Shown here piece by piece: positions 22,873 to 35,091 of a stretch of 60,000 bases of DNA (its first letter is position 1; each line of letters begins with the position of its first letter). The stretch is from positions 597,995,335 through 598,055,334 of the forward strand of contig NC_081415.1 in NCBI RefSeq assembly GCF_030272615.1, in the 5' to 3' direction. The stretch is from Cryptomeria japonica. Its lineage: Eukaryota > Streptophyta > Pinopsida > Cupressales > Cupressaceae. A program made the position numbers and the translations under genes. A model generated the notes under the pieces. The model was not told the DNA's origin. It did not search any database and worked only from the letters and a program-made list of their open reading frames with translations.

Positions 22873-24543
22873 TGTAGCATCGTAAATTGTACGCACTCAC
22901 TAGGGTGGTACAATTTCACACCTAGTTTAGCACCCGCCTTAGTGCATTTGACATTTTGCATTGCATTTCTCCTTTAGCACTTAATTAATCAAATTAATTA
23001 GGTCTAAGGTCCTATTTCATTGTCCTTTGCATCATAAAGTTGGGCCCTTTCGTTAAAGCGTGCCCTTTTCATTTTATTCCTCCAATACATCACTCAATCA
23101 AAAACCCTAATTAAGTCCTATTTCAAACTTGGGGGCTTGGTTTCGGGGTCAAAACATCTCGAAATCACTTGTAACTTCGGGATTCTCTCTAAAATCATCA
23201 TATCCGACAGCCCTGAAAATTTGGTGAAAAGTTGTCGGGACCGTGGCACCCGGAGTGCACATGGTCCCGGACATTTTTCCTGAAATTTTAGGAGCACAAT
23301 CCAATCATAAAATAAAGCTTAACCCCAAGAAATTGGTGGGAAATTCAATCTCTAGGTTGGCCAAAAGATGAAATTACGATCTAGGGTTTCCTACATAAGA
23401 GCTCTCTTTCTTCATTTGAAGGGATCCGATTTTTTGTTTTCAGAGACCTCATATGCAGCGAAAGAGCAGACCTTTGAAGACTTCAACAACATTCAACATC
23501 CCTCTATCAAGAATTCATCAATTTCATTCATCCATTTAGGGCTTGGAAGACATTGAAGAACAATAGGAGATTACCGACTGAAGATTGGCTTGTACTCCTC
23601 CCTTGAGGGTTGGGTATGATTTCATGTTGTTTTTATGTCTTTGCATAAGCTTCAATATATCCTTTATTCATGCTTTAGATCACTTTGCATCTTGATTTAG
23701 AGCATTTACATTGTCATTTACAAGCAATTAGGGTTTACTTTCTAGGTTGCTCTAGTTTGCTTTCTTGCATTTTAGGACCTTGCACACACACTAGGTCTGC
23801 ACACACAATACATTTTACAAAACAACTTGGCTATTCGTGGAGGTGGAAATCATCGAAGTGGGGGTTTGACTAAGGCAAAACCCTATATAGCGGCCCATAC
23901 ACCCTTTTCAGATATCAGTGAAGGTTTCGGGACTAAGACGACGCCGCAGGATATAGATCCGGAGAGAACAGGTCGAGACCGCACTCTACATCAAATTGCA
24001 GAGCAGAAGATTGGGACAGGGGCGCTGGGCACCCTATTCCTACCAGGATAGGGGCACTGGGTGCCCTGGTCCCTGGGACAGAGGCACTGGGCGCCCTGGT
24101 CCTCCGGACAGACAACATTTCCGACAGTTTCCGACAGTGTTCCAGAGTGCAAAACAGTAGTTTCCGGTGCAGTTTCCAGGACAGAATCAGGACAGTGGCG
24201 CCCGCGCCCCCGTCCTGAACATTTTCAATCCGATTTTGACTCCGGGTACACATCTGCATTCTTATTTCATCCTTGTACTTACAGTTGTTCATTGTTTAAT
24301 CTCAATTCTGCAATCTTGTTATTAGTTCATGCTTGCATTTTGGGATTAGGGTTTGAACTTGCATCATTTGATCTTCCAATTTCAACAAGGGAATAGAAAT
24401 CCTAATAGATATCTCATGGCTCTCTCTTTCACAAAAAGAAGTAGCCAATTGTGTGATATCTCTAGGCTCTTTCGTATTCCGTAATGTGTGTCAAAAGGTA
24501 GGATTAGGGCATGTTAACCTAGTCTCGCTTTTTCCCCTACACA
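22873..24543 (+). repeat. 3' LTR of element C
   Basis: 1671 bp, TGTAGCATC to CTACACA, the partner of 11791-13459. It contains a foldback module (23212-23292) and palindrome array (24013-24106). Confidence 0.95.
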
Positions 24544-24548
24544 TCTAC

Positions 24549-25214
24549 ATATCCCTCAAACATTTCTATCAACATTTCAATTGCATCCTCTCTTGAGGTG
24601 AATTCTACTTTAGTCATTTACTTTCATTTACTTGCAAGTACTTTTTCATTATTTGGTTAATTCCAAAACTGGGGTTTGACCTAAAGGCAAACCCCCAATC
24701 CTAACAACATTTCCTCTCTTTTCTATGTGTAGTTTGCAAGTGCCAAGCTGTATTTGCAGATTTGGACTCCATTCTCAGAGGCGAAAAAACCATTTTCGGC
24801 GTGCAAATTGTTTGGAGGACCATGTGCACTTTCAACATGGTCTTGACAACTTTTGCCCATATTCGTAGGGGAGCTTTGTCTCGGCATTTTATTGCTAATT
24901 CTAGGTGCATAGCTTCATCCTACATTTCCATCTCTAGTTATAATCATATCTTTGTCGCTTTCACACTTAGTCTTAAATCACATAATTCAATCTATTGCAT
25001 TCTAAAAGAGGGTTTACTTTCACTTTCTAAATTCATTGTCAATTCACTTAGCATTCAATCTCTTGAGATTGGACCTAGTGAATTATCCCCCCTCTTTTAA
25101 ATGTAATGTATGTGAGAGGTTGAAGAGAATCTTTTGCGAAACTTTCACTTGTTTCTTTGAGGAGAGAAAAGCTTTCCTCTTGACTTCTCCATCACCCTTT
25201 TTCACCACATTACA
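24549..25214 (+). repeat. 5' LTR of A, second part
   Basis: Continues the LTR broken at 11790 and matches 39045-39708. It contains a foldback module around 24796-24880 and ends ACCACATTACA. Confidence 0.9.
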
Positions 25215-25217
25215 TTT

Positions 25218-25232
25218 TGGTGAACTCGACAT
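25218..25232 (+). other. Primer binding site of A (putative)
   Basis: TGGTGAACTCGACAT, three bases after the LTR; it shares the TGGTGAAC core with B, C and D. Confidence 0.6.
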
Positions 25233-26361
25233 CTTACATGCTTGACATTTTAAACCATTGCATATTTTTCATTTACAAGTTTAATTTTATTGAAAATTTA
25301 CAAAACTTAGTGGTTAATTAAATCAAAACCCTAGTTTTCAAGAAATGGAATTAAACTTGTGTCTTGTAAAAAATGCTATCTATTGTTTTAGATTTGAAAA
25401 TTGCATTGATTGTCAAAATCAATTTCATCATTGTCTTGTTTAAATTGCAAATCAAATTTACAAAATTAAGAGGTTAATTGTATAAACCCTAATTTTTAAA
25501 AATCAAATTGAACTTCTGCAAAACTTGAATTTATATTTAATTTTCAGATTTAGGAATATTTTCAGATTTGTCTTCTTGCCTAAAATTCAAAATTTCAATT
25601 TCCCTCCCTTTTTCAAAATTCAAAATTTTAAAATTCAGTAGTTAGGTCCTAAAACCCTAATTTTCAAAATTAATTGGATTTTGTGCAAATTTCAATCAAT
25701 TTTAATCAATTTCAGTTTTCTAAACATTTTTCAAAGTGGCCCTAGCCATTAGGTTTGACCTTTTTCAAATTTGCAATTCAACTTCTTGTCTTTTTCAAAA
25801 CCCTATTAGGGTCCTATTTTCACATTCAAACCTCAATTTTCCCTATCTAAATTTCATCAAATCAACCAAATTTTTGGGGTTAGCTTTAAAATCATTGTAA
25901 CTTTCATCCCTGAAAATTTGCAAAAAAGTTGGGAGGACCGTGTGCACTTTCAACATGGTCCCTGGCTCTTTTTCTAAAATTTTGGGAGACTGTTATGACT
26001 GTATTTAATTGCTTAAATCTAGAAAATTAGCTGATTTTCTAGAATTTTTCTCTCTCTAAAATACAAAAATACTTCCCAATTTCAATATCACAACTTTCAA
26101 AGAAAAAATTGAAATTAAGCGGTTAATTCTAATCTGCCCTGATTTTAAAAATTTAAAATTTAATAAATTTAATTTTGAAATTAAGTGGTATTCAATTGGC
26201 CCTAATTTTAAATCTCAATTTCTTAAATTATTTTAGAAATTGTGTCATTCCTCCTTTCAACAAAGTTCAAACTGTGTAAGCATAATTTCCTTGAATTTTG
26301 CATTATTTAATTTTGCAAACTTTGTTGCTAAAATTCAAAATTCAAATTTTCCCTCTAGTGC
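25233..26361 (+). other. Leader of element A
   Basis: About 1.1 kb, AT-rich and non-coding, with many AAATT-type runs and AACCCTAA/TTTT phrases. It includes a foldback module at 25908-25987. B and D have leaders of similar length and composition. Confidence 0.7.
25908..25987 (+). repeat. Foldback module in A's leader
   Basis: The left arm runs from CCCTGAAAATTTG to GGAGGACC and the right arm from GGTCCCTGG to AAAATTTTGGGAG, around a loop of about 17 bases. Confidence 0.75.
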
Positions 26362-28526
26362 ATGAGTTTTACTACTATTAGTCCTACCTATACTATCCCC
26401 ATTAGACAAAGCATTAGAATTAAGGCTTCTCAAGGTTTAATTCCCAAGGAGATGGAGCCTAATTTGGGTGATTTCTTTAATGAAGACAATGCTAATTCTT
26501 CTCATCCTAATAACGTCCCTATCTACCCAACTGATAATTCTAATGATGAAGAAGAAGCTTTGACTAGAGTTTCCATAGATCAACTTTCAAAATTGGATAG
26601 TCAATTTGACAACTTTCAACAATGGATGTCCCAAGAATACCCTAGTAGTGAACCTCTTCCATTAATTGAAGGCCTAGAGCACATGATTCAAAGTGATAAG
26701 AGTGGAATTGATATATTGCATGGAATCACTCATATTATTGATTCTAATGTCACGCCTATAAAGAGTTATGCTAAGAACTTAGGTTATTCACAACCTTCTA
26801 CACAAATCAATCATGTTATTCCTTTGAGCACTCTGATGTCTAGTATTCCTACTTTCACTTCAAACAACATGGCTATATCAACTCAACATGTCATACCTAC
26901 AACCATTAGTCATGGGGGCAATCCCTCTTCTTCAATAATCCCTTCATCCTTACCCATGCCTTCAATAAGTATTCCCCCTGTCTCTCACCCAATCAATGTG
27001 ATGCAAGGGGGCAATTCATCCAATCATTCTATTCCTCCTTTTAGTGTCCTTTTTCCTACTTAGTCATCTCCGATGCCTACTTACAATTGTGTTCCTCCAC
27101 CTTATTCTCAACCAATGCCTTCTTTCAACAACATCACACCACCTTCTCAATCAAACATGTCTAACATGAATTCTTCAACCGAAGCAACCATTAATATTCT
27201 TGCTCAAAGTGTGTCATCATTTCAACAACAAATCGCTTCTATGATTCAATCCAAGTTTAGTGTGCCCATGTTTGATGTTGTGAGCCCACTTTCTCTTGAT
27301 ATTGTTAGATCCATCCCTCCTAAAAATGTTGAAGTCCCTCAATTGGAACTCTATAATGAAAAAGGTGATCCTTTAACACATGTCAAGACATTCCAAACTT
27401 TGTGTACTGACTTTGCTTATGATCAAAGATTGCTTTCTAAATTGTTTACTAGAACATTGAGAGATAAGGATTTACAATGGTATTGTTCTTTTCCTTCCTA
27501 TTCTACTACTTATTTTCAATAATTAGCAAATGATTTTATTCAACAATTTCAAAACAACATAGGTCCTAAGATCACTTTGACTAATTTAATGCATTGTAAA
27601 CAAGGTGTTAAAGAAAAAGTGACTGATTTCATTGGTAGATATAAGCATTTGTGTTCTCAAATTTCTTTTCAAGTGGCTGATAATGATGTTCAAACAATAT
27701 TCATTTCTAATTTACAAAAAGATATTAGAGAAAACTTCTCCTTTTCGAGTTTACTTCCTTTCCATAGTTGTGCGCAACAGTACTTCACAATTATCAACTG
27801 ATTGTGAGTGAACTGGAGTAATCCACTCCTATGGCTCTGAGTGATAAGGCTGATAGTGCTCAACAACCATTTGTGAAGTTCAAACCAAGCAAAAGATTCA
27901 TCAAATTCAATGACAACATCAACAACAACAATGTGAATGCTACAACAGGTTTGCCTCATATTTCTAAATTTTTCAGAAGAGAAAGACAATTTACTCATCT
28001 GAATGAATCTTTACATAGCATTATGTCTCAGTTGTTACAAAGAAATGCTATCAAACTTCCTCCAATAAAACTAGTTTACCCTTCTAAGGCAACCTCACCT
28101 TACTTTGATAATAACTTTTTGTCAATTTCATCGTCAACCTATTCATGACACTGAGAAGTGTTTTGCATTAAAAAGTAAGATTCAAGATTTGATTGATAAT
28201 AATATTATATCTGTGGCAAGTGTAAATGATAAGGGAAATAAATTAGTAGCTCCTCCTAATAAAAATATTAAGATTTTTACTGATCCTTTACCTTCTCATA
28301 CCTCTAACGTGATTGAGACTAAACATACCTCTTTCTCTCCTTCTGGTGTGACTACTACAATTCAAAATCTGGTGAATATGGTAGAGAAACAAAGAAAAAC
28401 TAAGGACTTATGTATCACATTAGACCCTAGTGAGACCATTAGAGCACCTAATGGGCCTTTATACATAGTTGCAAAGATTCAAGAAATGCCTTGCCGTGGT
28501 GTGCTTATCGATCCCTCTTTGCTTGG
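26362..28526 (+). pseudogene. Element A gag, N-terminal two-thirds
   Basis: Starts MSFTTISPTYTIP, the same start as B and D. The capsid core includes PQLELYNEKGDPLTHVK (about 27340), QWYCSFPS (about 27480) and LMHCKQGVKEKVTDFIGRY (about 27590). A CQFHRQPIHDTEKC-like knuckle (about 28115-28160) precedes the protease-like start VLIDPS, where B inserted. Stops are TAG 27061 and TAA 27520, and frameshifts occur near 27770 and 28110. The protein should form the particle core; no polymerase follows. Confidence 0.88.
28522..28526. repeat. Target-site duplication of element B (left copy)
   Basis: CTTGG, repeated at 36359-36363; A's protease-like ORF resumes directly after. Confidence 0.92.
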
Positions 28527-28696
28527 TGTAGCGTCCTAAAATTGCAACACTTGCAATTTCGATTGCATTTCGGTCTTCACGATGGCGACGCAACATGCAA
28601 CCTGAATGGAGACCCTGAAACTTGCTCACGACACTGAAAACTGCATTTTTCAAGCACCCTGGCCTGAACCTCCTTGCACCCTGCTGTCCCGGGAGG

Positions 28697-28755
28697 TGGG
28701 ACCAGAGCGCCCAGCGCTCTGGTCCCTCAGGACCAGGGCGCCCAGCGCCCTGGTC
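28697..28755 (+). repeat. Palindrome pair in B's 5' LTR
   Basis: Units such as GGACCAGGGCGC CCA GCGCCCTGGTCC: a perfect 12-base stem with a 3-base loop. There are two units here and three in the 3' LTR. Confidence 0.85.
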
Positions 28756-28879
28756 CCTGGGTCCTATTTTGGGCCCGGTCTCCTAAGGGGCTCGGGTCTT
28801 TTTGTTTGCAATTTGGAAATTAACTTTCCCTGGTCGACCTAAGGTCGGGAAAATCAGTCTATCAGCCCTAAATGACAAG

Positions 28880-28886
28880 TATATAA
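28880..28886 (+). promoter_or_regulatory. TATA box in B's 5' LTR
   Basis: TATATAA in CAAGTATATAAACTAC; also at 35475-35481 in the 3' LTR. Confidence 0.7.
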
Positions 28887-29766
28887 ACTACATTTTTCTC
28901 TCTCATTTGGGATATGAAGAGGATATGTGTACAAGGCATGGAAATTATACTCAAGCATTCAAGCATTCAAGCATTCCTTCAAGCAATTGATCATCTCAAG
29001 TCTCCATTCAAGGCTAAGTGTTGCATTCAAGACAAGGATTCAACCATTGAAGAGGAGATCACATACTACATGCTACAACATACAACATACAACATCTAAA
29101 CCTTCGCACACAAGGATACAAACATCCTTAGAACAAGGTATTAGTACTTGTTTTACATACATTTACATTTACAGCACTTGCTCATTTCTTGGTTAATTCC
29201 AAAACCGGGGTTTGACCTAAAGGCAAACCCCTAATCCCTAACCCCCCAATCGTCTTCGCTTTTCTGTGTGTAGGTTGCAGGTACGCGGCTGAAATTGAAG
29301 ATCTGGAATCCTTGTGCAGAGACGAACAGATCCCCCTTCGTTTCGCGGATTTTTCGGAGGACCGTGGCGCTGGGCGCCATCGTCCTGACAACTTTTGCTC
29401 AAATTTGCAGGACAGCGCCGTATCGACATTTTACTGCTAATTCCAGGTTCGCAGCTTCATCCTATAACCCGAACTCAGTTTATAAGCGAATCTTTATGAC
29501 TTTCTATGCATGCTTAGCTTAATTTCCTTAACAACATTCTTTACAAAAGAGGGTAGCCTTGCTTTCCTAACCCTTGAGATTCATTTAGCATCCAATCTTA
29601 CATTGCGTGGGATTGGATCTTATGAGTTTCAACCCCTCTTTTGAATGTAAAGTCTCTCCCCTAAGTGGAAAACCATCGAATCCTAGCGAACCTCCCTTCT
29701 CTCTCCTCGGAGTCGGAAGAGGGGAGAACAACTAGGGTTTGATCGCAATTTTTCTGCTTTACATTT

Positions 29767-29781
29767 TGGTGAACCTGATGT
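29767..29781 (+). other. Primer binding site of B (putative)
   Basis: TGGTGAACCTGATGT, three bases after the LTR. Confidence 0.6.
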
Positions 29782-30937
29782 GAACATCCTTTCTGATTTT
29801 TCATGCTTAGATCTGAAAAAATTGATTACATTTCCATGTTTGATCTTTTGCAAAATTTTAGAGGTGATTGCATAAAAACCCTAAATTTTCTTTTTGGTAA
29901 TTGAACTTGCGAAATGTCTAAATGTTAATGCCTGTTTCAGATCTGCCTTTCTATTACAAATTTTCAATTCATATTTGTGCTTTAATTCTGAAAATTAAGT
30001 GGTTAAATGTCAAAACCCTAGTTTTTGAAACCCTCTTAATTCAACCTTTGTCCGACAATTTGACCAATCAAAACATCTCCAAATCAGCTGTAACTTTGGA
30101 TTCCGTAATAAAATCACAATATCTTTCATCCCTGAAAATTTGGAAAAAAGTTGCGAGGACCGTGTTGCACTCCGAGCGCCATCGTCCTCGACATTTTTTC
30201 CAAAATTTCGGGAGCAAGATCTTGCTGTATTTTCCTGCTAAAATCCAGAATTTTGGCTGATTTTATCAATTATAACACTTTCAAAATTATAGTCAAAGTT
30301 GGTCTTGCGATTGCTTGGTCTAAGGCTTCTAATCATTCAAAAGTCATTGAAATTAAAATTTTGTGTCAAAATTGCATTTTTATTATCATAAATCTGAAAA
30401 TTGTGTTTGCAGTCATTCGAAATTTCAGTGCTTTATTCAAATTCTTGCATTTTGTGACTTTTGAAATTAAGTGCTTAATTACAACAACTTCGATTTCTGC
30501 TTTCAAAATTGAATTTTGCGTGAAATTGAGTCAATTTTTGAATTTCAAAATTTGCATTGCTTTTGACATTCCCTCTAAAATCATAAAATTCAAAATTTTA
30601 GTTTCCCTCTCTTTTTCAAAATTCAAATTTTGCATTTTTCGACAATCTTGATAGGGTTCAATTTCGAGATTGCAACTTTAATTTGGCCTATCTACAGATC
30701 GTAAAATCACTCAATTTTTTCAGATTGGCTCTAAGATCATCATACCTTTCATCCCTGCAAATTTCGAAAAAAGTTGCAAGGACCGTGTTGCACTCCGAGC
30801 GCCACGGTCCTGGACATTTTTTCCGAAATTTCAGGAGACTGTCATGATTGCATTTAACAACTTAAATCTAGAAGATTGGCTGATTTTACTGAAAATTGCT
30901 ACCTCTAAATTCAAAATTTTCTCTCCTTCTCTAGTGC
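29782..30937 (+). other. Leader of element B with two foldback modules
   Basis: About 1.16 kb of AT-rich non-coding sequence. Two copies of the foldback module lie at 30130-30213 and 30753-30836. The stem differs between copies in a paired way (TTTG pairs with CAAA in the first, TTTC with GAAA in the second), which suggests the structure is kept. Packaging or dimerisation would be plausible roles; this is inference. Confidence 0.7.
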
Positions 30938-33900
30938 ATGAGTTTTACAACAATAAGCCCTACTTACACTATTCCCGTTAGACGAAGCCGTAGAATTAAG
31001 TCTTTCCGAGGTTTAACTACTGAGGAGATGGAACCTAATTTGAATGGCATGTTTAATGAGGACATGGGTAATTCCTCTAATCCTCCTAATGATGAAGAAG
31101 CTCTCCATGAGGTTTCTGAAGAACAACTTTCGAAATTGGATAACCAATTTGACAATTTTCGACAATGGATGTCTCAAGAATACCCTGATAGTCAAGCTCT
31201 TCCTTTAATTGAGGGTCTAAAACATATGCTTCAAAGTGATAAGAATGGAATTGATATTTTGCGTGGTATTGCACACATTGTGGATTCAAATGTGATGCCT
31301 ATGAAGAGTTGTGCCGAAACCTTAGGTTATACACAACCTCCTACACAAGACAATCATTCTATTCCTTTGACGACTCCTATTGCTAGTATACCTACCTTTA
31401 CATCAAACATCATGGCTACCTCTATACAAGACATTCCTCCTGTGATCACCAGTCATGGGGGCAACCCTTCTTCTTCAATTAACCCTATTCCTTCATTCAA
31501 TCTGACTTCTTCATTCATTCCTCCAATGAGTGTGCCTATTATATCATCATAAATGAACATGACGCAAGGGGGCAATTCATTTAATCATTCTATTCCTCCT
31601 TGTAGTGTTCCTCCTGTCCAATCATCTCCTATGACTAATTATCATAGGGTCCCACCACCTTACTCTCTACCTTCTTTCAATAACATAACACCTCCATCTC
31701 AATCTAACACATCCAATATGAATTCTTCGACTGAAGCGACCATTAACAATCTAGCACAAACTGTCTCTTCTTTACAGCAACAAATTGCCTCTATGAATCA
31801 ATCTAAGTTTAGTGTGCCCACATTTGATGTTGCGAGCCCACTTTCTCTTGACATTGTTCGAGCTATCCCTCCTAAACATGTTGAAATCCCGCATTTGGAG
31901 CTTTATAATGGTAAAGGAGATCCTCTAACACATGTTAAGACTTTTCAAACAATTTGTACCGATTTTGCTTATGACCAAAGGTTGCTTGCAAAACTATTTA
32001 CAAGAACATTAAGAGACAAAGCCCTACAATGGTATTGCTCGTTGCCTTCTTATTCTATTACTTCTTTCGAACAACTTGCAAATGCTTTCATTCAACAATT
32101 TCAAAACAATATAAGTCCTAAAGTTACTTTGATTGATTTAATGCATTGTAAACAAGGTGTTAAAGAAAAAGTGACTGATTTCATTGGTAGATATAAGCAT
32201 TTGTATGCTCAAATTTATTTTCCAGTGCCTGACAATGACATTCAAAGAATCTTTATTTCTAATTTACAAAAAGATATTCGAGACAAACTTCTATTTTCTG
32301 AGTTTACTTCTTTCCAACAGTTGTGCGCCACTCTTCACAATTATCAATTGACTGTGAGTCAAATGGAACAATCACATCCTATGGCTCTGAGTGATAAGGG
32401 TGATAGCAGTCAACAACCATTTGGGAAGTTTAAACCGAACAGAGATTCCATCAAATTCAATGAAAACATCATCAACAACAATGTGAATGCAGCATCAGGT
32501 GTGCCTCCTATTTCTAAATTTTTCAAGAAAGAAAGAAAGTATACTCCTCTGAATGAATCATTGCATAGTATTATGAATAAGTTATTGGAACAAAATGTGC
32601 TTACTCTTCCTCCTATAAGACAAATTGATCCTGCAAAGATTACTTCACCTTATTTTGATAACAAAGCTTTTTGTCAATTTCATCGTCAGCCTGGGCATGA
32701 TACTGAAAAATGTTTTTCTTTAAAGGGTAAAATTCAAGATTTGATTGATAATAATACTATCTCTGTTTCTGGAGTGAATGATAAAGGCAACACATCTGTA
32801 GCTCCTCCTAATCAAAATCTTCAGATTTTCACTGATCCATTGCCTTCTCATACCTCTAATTTGATTGAGACTAATGATTCCTCTCTCTCATTTGATGGTC
32901 TTGTGTCTATGACTCCGAATGTGATTAACTTTGTAGAGCAGCAAGAAATCCCTGAAGAACCTTCCATCACATTTGATTCTAGCGAAACCATTAGGGCACC
33001 TGATGGTCCTTTATATATAGTTGCAAAAGTCAAGAATACACCTTGTCGTGGAGTGCTTATTGATCCTTCGTGCATGGTTAACGTTATTACTGAAGAATTT
33101 CTTTTTACTTTGCAATTGAATCAAGTGATATATGACAAAACAGATGTGATTGTGAAACTATTTGATGCATTTTCTTCTCCTGCAATTGGTTCTATTACAT
33201 TGCCTATTGAAGTCCATAACAAATCCCTTGATGTGAACTTTGCTATTATTCCATCTTTCGGACAATTTCGTGTGAAGCTTGGCTATCCTTGGCTATCTTC
33301 CATGAAAGCTATTGCTTCTCCTATTCATAAGTGTTTGAAATTTCCCCATAATGGTGAAGTTGTTACTGTCAATCATAGTCTCTTTAAACCAACTGAAAGA
33401 ACTTCTAGTGTTCCTATAGACTACTTTTGGCCTAAACAATTCCAATCTCTTCCTCCGCGAAGTGATCATCTTTTCAAATCTTACCAAAAGTGGAAAACAG
33501 ATATGATCTTATCTCTAAGTGAACCTAGAACACCTAAACTTGACATTCCTATTATTCTTGAGAAGGAAGTTCTTCCTTTGAAAGATAAAACTAATGTCTT
33601 TCCTCAAGAAGAATCTCAACCCATCTCTATGGATGTGACTATGTCTATACCTAATAAACTTCCTAAGAGTAGACCTATACCTCCTCGTCATGATGGACTT
33701 GGTCTTCTCCCTAAACCAAAAATTCCTCCTTTGTATGGAGCAGTTCCTCCTCCTTCTTTTTATAGAGAGAAGAGACCTTCTTCTTCTCCTATTATCCAGC
33801 CTAAGAGACCACAACCTAAACACCTAAGTGCTAAGGATGAGAACATTCCTCCTCCTCAGTCTTCGCAACTTCCTACTAAGACTAGACGAAATCATTCTGC

Positions 33901-34348
33901 ACGTGAACGCCGGCGAAAGCGTCGTCTTAGAGCTCAAACTTGGCAATCTCCAAAAACACCTTCAACAAGCATTATTCCATTTTCTCCTCAGCCGGACATT
34001 GAGCCTAAATCTCCTAAACATAAGATGCATGATGGTCTTGATCCTGTGCGAGTTAAAGATCCTATTTTTATAAATCTTGATGATGATATAGATGAAAATG
34101 TTACTCCTCTTGCTTCTGATAGTGAATATGAACTTGTTGATGTTGATAACCATTTATCTAACGAATTTTCTAAAGCACTTATCCTAGCTCCTAGACAAGA
34201 ACAATGTGGCTCGGAACATGAACATAGCCCTTGTTTGGATCTTGTGATAGCTCCATCTGCTATGTTGGATGTTCCTCCTCTAGCGTGTTCCCTGCCTTCC
34301 CGAAACATTGATCAGCAAGATCGGGGGGTAGATGATGTGCTAGACTAG
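30938..34348 (+). CDS. Element B Gag with protease-like domain, nearly intact
   Basis: One frame of 1137 codons from ATG (MSFTTISPTYTIPVRRSRR) to TAG, interrupted only by TAA at 31550. The Retrotrans_gag-type capsid region spans about residues 315-450 (PHLELYNGKGDPLTHVK, LQWYCSLPS, LMHCKQGVKEKVTDFIGRY). A knuckle-like CQFHRQPGHDTEKC is near residue 579. The retropepsin-like fold near residue 705 has VLIDPSCMVNV where the DTG/DSG site is expected, so proteolysis is doubtful. A Pro-rich region and a basic cluster (ARERRRKRRLR, about residue 985) follow, then an acidic tail. Nothing downstream encodes pol. It probably supplies or borrows particle functions. Confidence 0.9.
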
Positions 34349-35074
34349 TTACATTAGCATAGTAGACTCTCTCCCCCTCTCTTTTGTTACTTCTTCTATA
34401 TGTTATTCTCATTCTTCTATTTGTTGTCCTTGGTGTTGTCTACTTGAGGACGATGCAAAGCATTGAGATCTCTCGATCTCTCTCATGTTGACTCAAAAGA
34501 CACATGTGTTCCCTTCTTCTAAGTGACCTTCCTTGATTGGGGAATGAAGAACAATTATGCATACATACATATGATATATATACATGAATTATCATACAGC
34601 ATACTGACCCCGAGGAAAGTGAAGTCACCTCGTGCTTTGTGTTTTGTGTATATTATCCTTGGGTTTATCTCACACTTGGGGGCTAAATCCTTGCGATAAC
34701 GTGCTCCTTTCTCATTTCTTATATGTATCACTACGTTAAAACAATCACCCCCGGTGAGGCGTGTGCGATCGCTTTAACGTAGGGGGGCATGCATCCCGTT
34801 CATATCTTTTCAAGATACTTGAAAATTTCTTGGTAAATTTAACCTTGCCTTGAAAATTTTTGATATCTTTCTTGCATGACTCATAGTGAGGGAACCTTAC
34901 TACTGACAGTCATGGTTCTTCCTCGTGATCTTCCCTTTTACTTTGTCAATCGAAGTCGTAAGATCCTTAGTCCACTGGGGGCTTGGTGTGTCTTGCCTCC
35001 TTGACGTGGTGAAAGTCTTTCAATGTTGTTTCCTTGTACTTTACCGGAAGTATGAGAGTATGCTTATACTCCCG
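34349..35074 (+). other. 3' untranslated region of B
   Basis: About 730 bp. It contains blocks conserved with A's 3' region, such as GTCTACTTGAGGACGATG (about 34437; A at about 37789) and ACTGACCCCGAGG (about 34604; A at about 37951). No ORF of note. Confidence 0.6.
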
Positions 35075-35091
35075 CTAAAGTGGGGGCTAAA
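35075..35091 (+). promoter_or_regulatory. Polypurine tract of B
   Basis: CTAAAGTGGGGGCTAAA, directly before the 3' LTR. Confidence 0.8.

Larger units (their letters stand above)
11791..24543 (+). mobile_element. Element C: complete Tat-lineage Ty3/gypsy element, 12.75 kb
   Basis: Long terminal repeats of 1669 bp (11791-13459) and 1671 bp (22873-24543) are flanked by a perfect TCTAC duplication (11786-11790 and 24544-24548). Between them lie a PBS-like site, a capsid-less leader/protease ORF, RT, RNase H, a second archaeal-type RNase H, integrase, and a 3.7 kb 3' region with an antisense plant mobile domain gene. The second RNase H places it in the Tat/Ogre group. The coding frame has four nonsense codons and two frameshifts, so this copy is recently dead. 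Confidence 0.93.
28527..29763 (+). repeat. 5' LTR of element B
   Basis: 1237 bp, TGTAGCGTCC to CTTTACA. It has two GC-rich palindrome units (28697-28755), a TATA box (28880-28886), a short tandem CAAGCATT run (28952-28980) and an inverted-orientation foldback module (29346-29411). Confidence 0.95.

Noticed and set aside
24701-25245. ORFs in A's 5' LTR second part (also 38546-39381)
   Set aside because: LTR sequence; the frames are not preserved between the two LTRs.
28952-28980. CAAGCATT tandem run as a satellite
   Set aside because: Only three to four short units inside an LTR; it is part of the LTR and shared by both copies.
28900-29200. Small ORFs duplicated in B's LTRs (also 35397-35791)
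   Set aside because: Non-coding LTR sequence; no domain, and the reading frames differ between families.
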